DNA of 64,000 nucleotides. Origin: Erythrophleum ivorense (taxonomy: Eukaryota; Streptophyta; Magnoliopsida; Fabales; Fabaceae). The first letter of the stretch is position 1. Every line of letters starts with the position of its first letter. Positions 1-11,998 of the stretch are shown piece by piece. The DNA lies in contig JAIUCV010000008.1 in NCBI GenBank assembly GCA_026724425.1, positions 26,117,470 through 26,181,469 on the forward strand, given 5' to 3'. The notes under the pieces are model-generated. The model was not told where the DNA came from and made no database searches. It saw nothing but the letters and a program-made list of their open reading frames with translations. The translations under genes were made by a program, and so were the position numbers.

Positions 1-3000
1 CTAGAAAAATAAAAATCACACATTATTGGCCATTCTAGAAAGCTAAGGATGTCTAATTCACAGAAAAAATATGCCCAAACCATAACATCCATCATAGAGG
101 GCGTTTGACATCCGAAAAGGTCCAGAGGTCAAACTACCTCCTAATGCTGTCACGGAATCTGTAGCAAACTTTGAAAATGTCCAATTAATTCCAAAAAAAT
201 ATAATCCATGCAAATGATTCCAATATGGAAATATGTGGATGTTAGCTAGAGGAAAAAAGTATTTCCAGACCATCTTAGGTAGCCCAAATCTCGAAATTCA
301 ATAGAACAATAACTCAGGTCGGGTAAGATCCTAATACTGGATGGAATGTTCACAAATTCATATCTCCCTCTCTAAAGCTCCAAATGAGGTGCTTCCACTT
401 GTCACAAGTCACTGGGGATGTATAGTTTCTCTGTATAAAATTTTGTGGCAATTGGACATCATTTGCCCTATGAGTGACAGACTTTAATTTCGGACCAGTG
501 CTACAGTACCAAGGACCAAAACCAAAAAAATTTCCAACTTCAACAATTTACCAAATATTCCACAGACCTCTAAAAATTACCAAATTTATCTTTCCAAAAA
601 TCTCTCAATAAGATCTAGATTCATGCCAAATTTCATACCAAGAAGAGCTCATTTGGACAAAAAGTGATATAGCCTCATGAAATGGTAAATTTTTGCTTCA
701 TATGGGTTACCAATTTGCCTAAATGGCTTTCTTAATTGTTTGGCACCTCTTGGGCAAGTTTCAAAGCACAAACATGACTTGTAGAGACTGCTCAAGTGGT
801 CCCAAACCCCATGCATCTTATTTTGGTCTCTCAACATCCATTTATGCACTAACCACACATGCCATTCAAGGGTCCATTTACATAACTTCATTGAATTAAC
901 ACTACATACATTATATATATAGTCTATACATCATGTTACACATGCTCAAGGTTTTACACAACCAAAATAATATGTACAATGCTTCTTGACACTCCATTAC
1001 AATTTAAACTACAAATTAAACAAAGTGTAGCCATTTAGTGTTCTTGGCTTGCATTTCCTTGGCCTTGGCACCACTTAGACATTTTAAGCATGAGAGGGAA
1101 AGGAGGGATGAGATTCTAAGAATCTCAATAGCTCACACACCTATTCACACTACATTCAAGGCATACACACATCAAATATATGAATATGCAAGCATTTGCC
1201 TCGCCCCATTTCTAGGACTTTTGGATTTGCCTCACTCTTGGCCTAGAGACTTTTGACTTAGCTTCACCCATTAAAGGGACTTTTAGCTTTGTCTTACCCA
1301 TGCCATAAGACTTTTGGCATCTCCTCACCTTCATCAAGGGAATTTTGGCATCACTTCACCCTTATGAGCTCTTTCCACAACCATAGTCATTCAAGAAGAC
1401 ACATTGGTACCAATGCAATTTCAAGACATCAAGTGGCATGTTCTCAAATCACAAGAGCATATACAAGCACACAACATATACATATGCACACAAGAATGCA
1501 AGAGAACGAGCTAGAGAGCTACCTTTTAATTTATGGGAGCTTACTTTGCCAATTCCTTTCCTTCCTTGGTCTCACAAGAGCACTTAGGTGGAGTAGGGTT
1601 CTTTTGACCTAGACATCACAAAAATCACACAATTACACACTTGAAGCAAGCTAAGACACTAGGTTCACTCTTAAACACACACTTGGTTCCATAATGGGCA
1701 TATTGGTTCCATAAATGGTCCATTGAAGCAACTTATATTATCCAAGTTCTAGGCTCCATTCTCTTACTATTTCTAGACATCTTGGACTCATTTAAGGTCC
1801 TTGGAGCCATCACATATTCAATTGCATCATTGGAAGACCAAGTTACTTCATAAGGCACCATTATGGACACCATTGTCCCATCTCCCAACCTATGGCTCCT
1901 AAATTTTTTCCAATGGTTCCTCCCATCTTCTAACATCACATAAAGTCTCAAACCAAGGCTAGAACAAATTAAAACATCCTCTAGCCTAATGAACCTAGCT
2001 TGGCTGAAATATGCTCTATAATGGAGGTTCATAGACTTTGTGATTTTTCCTTGATGGGAGAGCCACTTGGGAAGGTTTCTAAGGGTCTTAGGGGCTCAAG
2101 GAAACATTCAAATAGCCAAAGAAACTCTCACACAAAATCAGATTTTACAAAATCCTAAGAAAGCCTACACTTTTCTATCTTGATTTCCTTAGGTTCTTAC
2201 TTGAATTTCTTGCCATATTCTCAATCCTTGCACTCTTTTTCCTAAGTTCCTCTCTTGGTTCTGCCCAAAATCCATCTCCTCCTACCCCCCCCCTTAATTT
2301 GGCCAAACACATGTCAAGAAGAAGCAAGGAGGAGAAGGAATTAAACTATGCATTTACCTTGGATTTTGGCTTCCTTTCAAGACTCCTTCTCTTTGTTTCA
2401 CTTCCCTTCTTGATTTTTGAAAATTCCCCTCTTTTTATGGACCAAAAATAGAATCAAATCCCTCAAGAAAACCATAGAAAGAAAGCCAAGATGGTGAGGA
2501 AGAGGATTGGAAGAAGGAACAGCTTAGAATTCCATGAAATTACCTACTTTTTCCTTGGTTTTCTTCCTCTTTTTCTTCTGCTTTTGAGGCACCTAAGGAG
2601 CTACTATTTTTTCTGTAAATGTTTCAGAAGAAGTCGTGGCTAATAAGAGGGAGAAGAAGGGAGAAAAGTGTGGAAGTCTTTAGGACATTCTAGAAGCTTT
2701 TATTTCTAATTTTGCTCTTTCGTAATAGCAATTTTGTTTTGGCTTTGTTTTAGCTCTTTTTTGAGAACTGTCTTTTCTATCATAAAATTTAGGTTCCCAA
2801 TTTAATAAAATTCCTTTAGAATCACTCAATTTGGAGCTAAAACTTTACCAAACGAATTGGTCAAAGTTTGAGTCAACTAATGTTGAAAAACATACATCGG
2901 AGGGGTTTTACCAGTCCCCGGGCTTCCCATAGTTTTTGGGGCCTCTAAGAACCTTGGGCAACATAAAAATTTCATTTAAAAAGCCCTCTTATGTGATTTT

Positions 3001-3225
3001 CCAAAAGTTGCACTTATTTATGAAAATGCTATTATGTTTTATTAGTTTCTGTAGCAAATTATTTCTCCACCCTAACTCTATTTTTCTTTCCGTCTGAGCC
3101 TAGAATTATTATTTTTAGGAGTCTAGGACTCAACCCAAATTTTTTGGGACATTATCTAGGTCATTTCAGAGAACTTACTTTTATATGGCTCATTTCGTCA
3201 TTTTACGAAAATTACGTTTGTTACA
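1..3225 (-). mobile_element. Partial long LTR (A-like family), minus strand
   Basis: Read on the minus strand, this matches the LTRs of element A and solo LTRs S1 and S2 over its whole length. It ends at 3225 in TTACA, the reverse complement of the family's TGTAAC start. About 240 bp of the LTR 3' end lies left of the window, judged against S1. It carries the family's AAAAGTCC minisatellite (about 1200-1360) and the GAGATTC/GAATCTC palindrome (about 1109-1125). I cannot tell whether it is a solo LTR, because the other end is outside. Open frames inside it are chance frames. Confidence 0.85.
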
Positions 3226-6092
3226 ATTTTCTAGTTGCTTTACATGCTAGACAATGCTTATATAAATATATCTTTATATTAGAAGATTGTTCCTAGCATT
3301 ACTTTTTTGCTAATCTACTTATTTATTCTTGGTCTATATGGTCCTATCTAGCGTGCCAAACATTTATATATAAATTTGAATTAGAAACATATAATACCGG
3401 TAAAGCAAACATGTTCATTTGTATTATAAACATTCTTATAAATTGTATCCAATGTAATAAAATCATTAAAAAAAGCAAAAACTATAAAATATTGTCTCTT
3501 TAAAAATATTTACTAAGTTATCATGAAAATTGATAATAAAGTCAAACTTTAGAAGAGAAACAATAGAAACCAAATTCTACCAAACTTTTTGTGCAAATAG
3601 TGTTAGCGTAAGTGCTTTAAAAGGTAATAATTAATAGTTATTATTGTATTATTAACAAAGTATTGTCATTACATCAATATTATTAATAATATGATATTGT
3701 TCTTAGATTTATAATAGGAAAAATAAATAATGATTTGATCATCTCAAGGAAATTTAGGTTCTAGTTAAAACATAAACCTTAAATAGTTTGTAATCAAGGA
3801 TTATGATTTAGGGCAATAATAATCTAGTAAGATTAGCACATGGTTAAATCTGCTCATACAAATGAGAATGACCTATCCCTAGGTCATTTGTATAGGTGAC
3901 ACCAAAGTTAACATCTGGACGCTCACAATAAGTATGAGTACACTGAATTGATCCACTAAGAATAACTAATGGAGTTTTCACTAATATCTCAATAGCTATC
4001 CTTAGTTGGCATAGTACAATTCTCCTTTGATCTAAATGACCATCGATATCTTATATACATTCTATATTATATTTTGATATGACTAGATTTTGTATCTAAC
4101 AATGAGTTAAACTATAAGTAGTCATTGGATATAGTGTCACATGCATGAAGATATGTAAGTGCACTAGTCAAGGATTTATTACTCTTTGTGAAAGAAAGAG
4201 AGAGAGATGCTTTATTTGATAAGAATGAGATTTGACAAAGTCTATGGCCATAGCAAGAGAAATATGAATTAGAAAAGGTGTTTTTCTAATTTCCTTATCT
4301 TATTCATAATCCAAATTTATGCATGTGATAAATCTAGGGTTTGACATGTCATTTATACCTAAACAAGTTAATGGAGAAGTATCATGTAATCAAGGCATGT
4401 GATTATGCATTAAACATAAAAAAGAAAGGTTCATTGATTTGCAAATAAATTCATATTATAGTAGGGGTCATGATATATTGCTTAAATTCACATTATAAAT
4501 TTGCATTGTCGCTCATGATCTATGAGAAGAAAAGAATTACTTAATTGTAATTCATGAACTAGAAAGGGCCCAAATTATTAATGATAAAGCTACTGATATA
4601 ATATAAACTTAAGAGGTCACACATAATACAAGGTAATACAAGGAGGACTAAAGTGCAAAAGGACATATTGGTAAATAGTCCTACTCTTAATATGGTTTAG
4701 AGTTTCACTTAAGGTCACCACTCCCTCTTAGAACACATTAAGAGTAGTTTCTCTCACTTAAGAATTTGATCCTTAAGAGTTCTTTTAGTTTTGCCTTGCT
4801 ATGAATTCACTTAGAGGCAAGATGCTTGTGCTAGTTTCATGAATCATCAAAAACATTGTTCTTGGATTCATAAGAAAGTTTTTTGCCTTTGTGATTAGGA
4901 TAGTCAATGTGTTCAACCACTTATCTAGTGGAAGAGGCATGATCTATTGAAGTGTTTCATCAAACAAAATCAAGATCTTATCTTGATTTTTGTTTGGTTA
5001 TCATCGTCCTAGCACATCAGGTCAATAGGAAAGTAAGCTCCTTGAACCTTTTGTTTTAATTTTAATATGATCTATAAAAGGGTCCTAAGAAGGTAAGAAA
5101 TTAATACAATAGTGGGGATAATGTTGCACATGTTATAAGCTTTATTAAAAGGTTTCATTGGGGCTTGATGAGCTTGGAGTTAGTAATGCTTTACGTTGGC
5201 ATACTACCTCAATATTCAAAGACATATGTTAGGTGAATTTTGTTATTAGGGTGATTGTTTAAATCAATTTTGCAATTTGCATGTCTTGCTGCTCACTGGC
5301 TTTGTCTTATGATAATGATTAAGGTAAGTATGATAATTTCTAAGATTTGTGGTTTATTTGTTCGATAAAAATTATCTAAAAGACTAGTTTTTTTTTTCTT
5401 TAGACCTTTCTAGAAAAATTCTTCCTCCTATAATAATTGAATCTTATTAGCTTTTCAATTCTCATACAAGTTTCCAAAAGGACCTTGATAGGAATAAATG
5501 TAAACTTGGGGGCATGCGATGTCTTAATGAGTGTGACTATTCTAAATAATAATAAAAGTAATAATATTAATAAGTTATAGTGCTGGCAAGTGCACTAATT
5601 ACATAAATAATAAAGTGGGAAATGGATTTGAGTATTGATCCCACAAGAATGTTTAGGTAATAGCAAAAAGTTTTCATTACCAAAGAATTAAAAAATCAAG
5701 AACAGCTTAATTACAACTAAATAAGTTACATGCTAGTATATCAAGTCTCTTTTAGTATTAGTGAATGAGTATAAGTGTGTTGTATACAAGTATAAAAAGA
5801 TAAATGAAAGCAAAATGAAAGACTCAAGACTCTAACTCAAAAGGAAAAAGACTCAAAGGCAAATTAGATACCTAATTTTGGTTCATGAATGCTCATTATC
5901 CTATTTTATTATTAAGGGTAGCTTATCCCTAATGTGATAGCAACTAATCAAAACAAGCCTCCTATCTTAAACCTTAGTCTTCCCTTAGATAGCTAAATGT
6001 AGGACACCTTGTGTTATACTATCCCTAAGAATGCATTAAGCACACAAATTTCTATCATGCTAGTAGCCAACAAAGTGGCCTTATTCAATTAT
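3226..6092. other. Unclassified AT-rich sequence, no gene seen
   Basis: No convincing coding frame in any direction. Composition is strongly AT-rich with a short GA run near 4195. A G-run (ACTTGGGGGCATG, about 5508-5520) resembles a retroelement polypurine tract, and the sequence after 5565 looks like retroelement non-coding DNA, but I cannot assign a family. It continues at 9000 after solo LTR G, so it is the oldest layer at the left of the window. It could be an old Ty1/copia or Tat-like remnant or unique intergenic DNA. Confidence 0.4.
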
Positions 6093-8999
6093 TGTAACAC
6101 CCAGTCTTTTCTAAAACTGATGAGTTATAAAAGGAAGACTCTATAATGAGATGATTAAAGGCTAAATAATATTAAAATAATAATCTAGACATTTAGAAAT
6201 GAGAATACAAAACTAATGATTGCCCGAAATTGGAGCAAAAATGGCCAAACGAAAAGCTACAGAGGCCAGTGGCATTTTCATAATTTTGGGTAACTTTTAA
6301 AAACTTAAATAAGGGATATTTAAATTAAAAAATTGAGTTTTTTGGGATTTTTAGAGGCCCTAAAAATTATAGAAACCCTTGTAATGGTTAAAACTCCTCT
6401 GATTTGCATTTTAGAGTGTCGGCTAATTGAAACTTTGACTAGATCATTCGGTAAGGTTTTAAATCCAATTTGGGTGAAGCCAAAGATATTTTATGAATTA
6501 AATGACTTAAATTTTATTATAGAAAAGATAGTTCACAAAAAAGAGTTGAAATGAGCCCAAATGGAAAGAGTAAATTTAAGGACTAAATTGAAATTTTGAA
6601 AAAATGTTAAATTAGCCCCTTAGCCTCTTAAATCACATCCCACTTCTGCCCAACCCTCATAACCAACTTTCCTCTGGTCCAAAATAGATTCAAGGGCTAC
6701 TCAAAGAGGCCATAAGTGGGGGAGCAAAGGGAAGAGAAAGAAGCTTGGAAAGGGTAAGAAATTCAAGGTTTTTCATGCTTTCTCCTTCTTCCAACTTCTT
6801 CTCCTCTTTTCTCTCATAATTTTGATGACTTATTTAGAGGTATTTCATGGCTGGTTCAGTAGGAGGAAGAGAGGAATTAAAAGAGAGATTAGAAGCTTTA
6901 GAAAGCTCCTTAGGAAAGCTTGAAAACAAGGTAAGATATCATTGTTTTTCTTACTTTATCTTGTCTCTTTCTTCCATGCTTGTTTTGGCTAGACCTAAGC
7001 CCATGAAGGAGAGAGTGAATTTTGATCATAGCAAGGTAAGAACAAGGGTTTTAGAGCATGAGATTAAGAATATGCAATTGGAAGTAAAAGAGAAGCTTTC
7101 AAATTCAAGTTATGTTACCTAGGGTTCTTATTGCACCTAGCAATTTTTGAAACTTTCTAACAATAATCTAGCTTATGTAAGAGCATGTATGAGTTCATAA
7201 GAGGTCTAGAAAACTTCACAAGTGGTAAACTCCTTAAAGAAAACAACAAAACTCTATGGGCTCCCACACCTTACAATGCTCCTCCTAGGTGTCTGTGTGA
7301 GGCCAAAAAAGGGAAGGAACATCTCAAGAAGAAAACTTGTGATTCTTAACTCAAAGTATGTCACTATCCTTTTTTATATGCATTTATTGGGTGTTTGATT
7401 GTCATTGAATGCTTATGTGTATGTTTGAATCATCAAATATGTTTATAGCCATTGATTTAATGCTTTGGTACCATTGTGCTTCTTGAAACATGTTTTGAAT
7501 ACAAGATGGCTCCTAATGTAGAAGGTTATGCCAAAAGTCCCTTAGAATGGGTGAGAAGTAGACAAAAGTCCCTAAAAATGGGTGAGGCAAAGTCAAAAGT
7601 TTCAAAAAAGAGTGAGGCTAAGTCAAAAGTCCCTAAAAGTAGATGAAGCAAATCTAAAAATCCCAAAGAAATTAGGTGAGGCTAGACCAAAAGCCTTTAG
7701 AGCCTATACTTGACTTGAATAAGTTTATATGACATAAAAATATGCTTATGTATGTTTACTAGAAGTTTTTATGGTATACTTGCATTCTTTAACATGAAAA
7801 TATGTTATATATGTGTGCTTGAAAGGGTAAAAGAGCTATTGGGATTATTTGAATTTCATTGTTTTCCATATTATGTCTAACCTTGTCTAGGTGAGCCTCA
7901 TGGAGAAAGAAATGGAAGATAAGCAACTTAAAGGATGAGACTTTGACAATAGAATAGAAATTTATGTACTTTGATGTCAAAGTTTGTATTTACATGAAGT
8001 TTATGAGATGTAGACCATTATGTATGTGTAAAAGTATGTAACTATGATGTATGAATCAAACTTGGAACCAAATGCATGAGTATGTGAGTTTTGACATGCA
8101 TGAGCCTTAGTGTTCATATGTATAAGAACAAGTGAATGAGTGATTTTGATCTCCATGATCATTTGGACCTATTTTAATGCTTCTATATGCTGTAGTGCAA
8201 GTGTTGACGTGCTCAAATAGTCATGGTTTAAGAGGAAAGTCATTTTGAATCGTTGAAATCCATCATCTAGATCTTTTCACAGAGCTAAAGAGAACTATTT
8301 TTAGAACTCTAGATGATTTATTATGATTTTTCAAAATTGGCCAAATTATGTAGAAGCTATCACTTATTACTATTCATATGGTTTGATTGGTTTTTAGTGT
8401 CATTCAGGGATCAAATGACGTCTAATGCTCATGATATTTTATAGGCATATAGTAGACATTATAAGCTTTTTATAGCTAGCAAGAGTACCCAATTTGGAGC
8501 TTTGTATAAGGATAAATAATTTTTCAAGTTCTAGGTTTGTTGTAGAACGACTACTACACCTGAAGAAGTACTGTTCCATCAGATTTTGTAGGCCAAATAT
8601 GGTTGTTTTGATCTAAAATGTTTATGGCAACTAGATAACATCCTGAGCATTCCAGAAAGCCATAATTTGCATGATTTGGATTTTTTTAGAATTAGTTATA
8701 AGTTTCCAAAGTTCATATCAGAGTATAGAACTTAAGAAAAAAATACAAGTGTAATGTAAAATTGTGTTCTATACCTTGGACCCGACATTTAAGCTTCAAA
8801 TTGTGTTATTTCTGATTGAACAAATGTGTTAGGGATGAAAAATAAGTTTGGTAAACTCACATGGTCTATTAAGCCAAGAATGAATCAATTTAGCTTTCAA
8901 TGATGATAAATTTTATTTCTAAAAGTAATTTTTTAGTATAATTTGATGCATTTAGCTATCCATAATGCAAATTCAATGCTAGCTATATATGGTATGACA
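6093..8999 (+). mobile_element. Solo LTR G, plus strand
   Basis: It begins TGTAACACCCAG and ends GGTATGACA, a variant of the TTACA end. It is flanked by ATTAT (6088-6092) and ATTAC (9000-9004), a 5-bp target duplication with one transition. The 2.9 kb show the common LTR plan: a purine-rich stretch followed by a strong splice-donor-like AGG/GTAAGA (GT at 6754), then the AAAAGTCC minisatellite (about 7540-7700). No primer-binding site, gag or pol follows, so it is a solo LTR left by LTR-LTR recombination. The short open frames at 6333 and 6847 are not conserved in related LTRs. Confidence 0.8.
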
Positions 9000-9573
9000 A
9001 TTACCATATAGCTAACTTCCACCTAGATGGACAGAATATAGATCACAACTAGATCTACTTAACTATAAGACTCATTGAAGGTCATTGAATTAAGGATTAA
9101 TTATAAATGATTAAAATCCTCTAAGATAAATTCAAATATATTAATCCTAAGCTATACCCATCATAGACGATGGATAGTATGCATCCATTATTAATCATCC
9201 ATATACATTAGCCAATAAAGCAAATTCAATAACATATTAACTTAATTGTAGAATTATTCCAAAGTTAATATTAATACCACTATCTAATCACTTCTAACCA
9301 AACAAAATTAAATAGCAATAATTAATCTAATTAGGAATGATAACAATAAAAACTTTAAGTACACATGCATGCTCTATATAATAAAATCATAATATAACTT
9401 AACAAAGCAATTTATATATCAATATCAAAATATAATCCTAAATTAATACAATAAAATAGAAAATACAAATAAAAAACAAATGTGGAGAAAGAAAGGACAC
9501 ATTGCTTAACAATTTCAATTTTGTCCTAAGTAATTAACCATAGAAGACTATAAATCTTTAAACTTGCATAACT
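9000..9573. other. Continuation of unclassified AT-rich sequence
   Basis: Right flank of solo LTR G and left flank of LTR C1. It is very AT-rich without a coding frame. TAACT at 9569-9573 is one copy of the C1 target duplication. The partner (AGTTG, reverse complement CAACT) is at 58793-58797 because of the inversion. Confidence 0.5.
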
Positions 9574-11998
9574 TGTGACAACCCTAACTTCTAATTATGG
9601 TAATTAAGCTTAAACATGCAGTTAATAATCATAAGTTGAGGTCTAGAACCATTTAAATCAATTAATTTAGGAAGAAGTGAGGAAGTTTGAACTTTAATGT
9701 TGTTAGAGTCATTAACTAAATATTCACAAGCATTTATGTACACAAGTGGAACAAATCCCTAATTAAAAGCCTTTAAATTTATTACCCATTAATTTTCAAC
9801 TATCAAGAACCCCTTACAAGTGTTTTAAGTCATCCCTTGATATTGCCATAGAAAAATCAAGGTTTCTAGATTAATATAGGAGTTTGAGAACCTTCGTCGC
9901 GGTTAACTGCTCTTTGGATCACCTGACAAATTTTCACAAAATTTGCCGCGGCCAACTACCCCTTTCATCGTGGCTAATTACTCTCTAGATGACTTCCAGT
10001 TTAGCCTCTCGCATTTAGCTGTGGCTAACTTCACTTTTCACCGCGGCCAATTCCTTTCTGTTTCCTTCCCTAGGCAACTTCGTCACTTTTGGCAACGGTT
10101 AATTCCATTTTGATCGTGGCCAATTACCTTCTGCTCCTAAAACTCTCAAATTTCATTATCCACTTTAAGATTTAGGTATTGATTCCTATTCATCAATCTA
10201 CCACATATAAGCAAGTTCCATGTGATACTAATGAACATCCAGATTCATAAACAATCAATATTATCATTCAGATACATTTCTCATTAAAAGTTTCATACAT
10301 CATTAGTTTAAGTTAGCATCAAGGCATCACATGATTACATTTCCAAATAGCGAACCATGTCACAAGGTCAACAAGGTCTTAAATCATATACACATGCATA
10401 TACATCAAATACTAGATTGTATAAGGCCTAACTTCTTATTGGATACATCATAAGTTACCAAAACGTAAAGCTCCTACACTTGGCAACATGATTACATGAT
10501 GATACTATACAAGGAGAAATACAAAACTTAGCATCTACTCTACTCAGCTCAACCCAAATGTAGCTTCCCCCACACATGGTGGAGCTTATGGATTCTCATC
10601 CACTTGCTTCCTCTTATCCTTACCCAAAGAACCTTCACCTGAAATGGTTAGCCCATGAAACATGGTGAAATGTAAATCTCAGTAACTGAGGTAATTTCTA
10701 TTCATATAATCTAATTTAATTAACATATTTGCATGAATCAAAATGAGCATCAGAATTATATTAGTCATATAAGCAAATGAAATGATTAGGCTACTATGAT
10801 TATCATCCTATACTAGCAATCACATTTTCACGTATTAAAAGCCAATAATATTGAGAGAGGCTCGTCTACAGCACCCACTCCTCAATGAGTAACACCATAA
10901 CTCAATGCATCTGGGGTCTGATCATAACTCGGTACCCGATCAAAACACATGCACAGGTGGCAGCCGCACCACAGCTCCACCATGGACTCATAAGGTCTAA
11001 ACATTATACAATAGATAGCCAACCAATTCATTTAGCATTTCAAATCATTCATGTGTAGCAAATATAAAATTAAAGTAGATATATGCATGGAATTAATATA
11101 ATCCCCAGTTACCTCACTTGTAGCCGATTTAGGAAGCTAATAGCAGTACCAAAATCCTCTCACAACATCATAAGATTACCACTCTAGGTCAGTCTATTAC
11201 CATCCGTATTCAGTAATTATGGCAACAAACCAATAGTCAAAGAATTAATCCATTAATAATTGCCTAAGGGACACTTACCCAGCCACCAAGAGACTCAATT
11301 TCGGATTTGGTCTTCCCTGGCCCAAAAACTTCAAAATATCACCCTACATTATGATTATTTTCGCATAGAAATAGAGCCCATATCATAAGTCAGCTAATGG
11401 GGTCTCTAACTAGCAAAGAAAGCATTAAAATGAAAAGTTTATACTTACCTAACAATACCCCTAGCCTTAACCTATGAAATTTCATCATGAAAACACAAAA
11501 TAACAAGTTTTAGATTTTGGGTGTGGGTGAAATACTCTAAAATAAATATTAATTGAGTCAAATTGAAGAGAAGAAGGAGAGGATTAGGTTATATAACAAT
11601 TACCTTGGCTAATTTTAAGCCTAGAAGTGAGAAATGGTAAAAATGTGTCAAGAACCCTAGCCCCTCTCCAAGACCTCTGAATTTTACTTTGCCTCTTGTG
11701 TTTTTTATACAGAATAGGGAGGCTGAGTGTATTTAAGGTTTAGTTAGGTTTAAGTTGGGTTCTAAATGAGTTATGGGTTGACCATCATGCCCAAATCCAC
11801 AAGGGTTCAGATTTTATGCTTGTTGTGCCAAATTTCATGAGTTGGGCTACAGAAATTTAATTAGGTTAGGCTAAGTTCTAAGAGTTATTCCAATTTGGAT
11901 TTGCATAATGTGTGTTGGGCCAACTATAAAGGCTTATATAAATTAGGTCTTTGGCCTCCATCTCATTAAATCAAATTGGGTCATTGTTTGGTGATCTC
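9574..11998 (-). mobile_element. LTR C1 (family C), 3' portion, minus strand
   Basis: Starts TGTGACAACCCTAAC, the reverse complement of the family C end, and is collinear with LTRs C2 and C3 (for example the conserved GC-rich block at about 10860-10990). It stops at 11998 where element A is inserted. The rest of this LTR (its first ~256 bp) is at 58798-59053 in opposite orientation. It carries a cluster of CCGCGGCC-like motifs (about 9895-10130). Target duplications TAACT (left) and AGTTG at 58793 (reverse complement CAACT) match at four of five bases. Confidence 0.85.
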
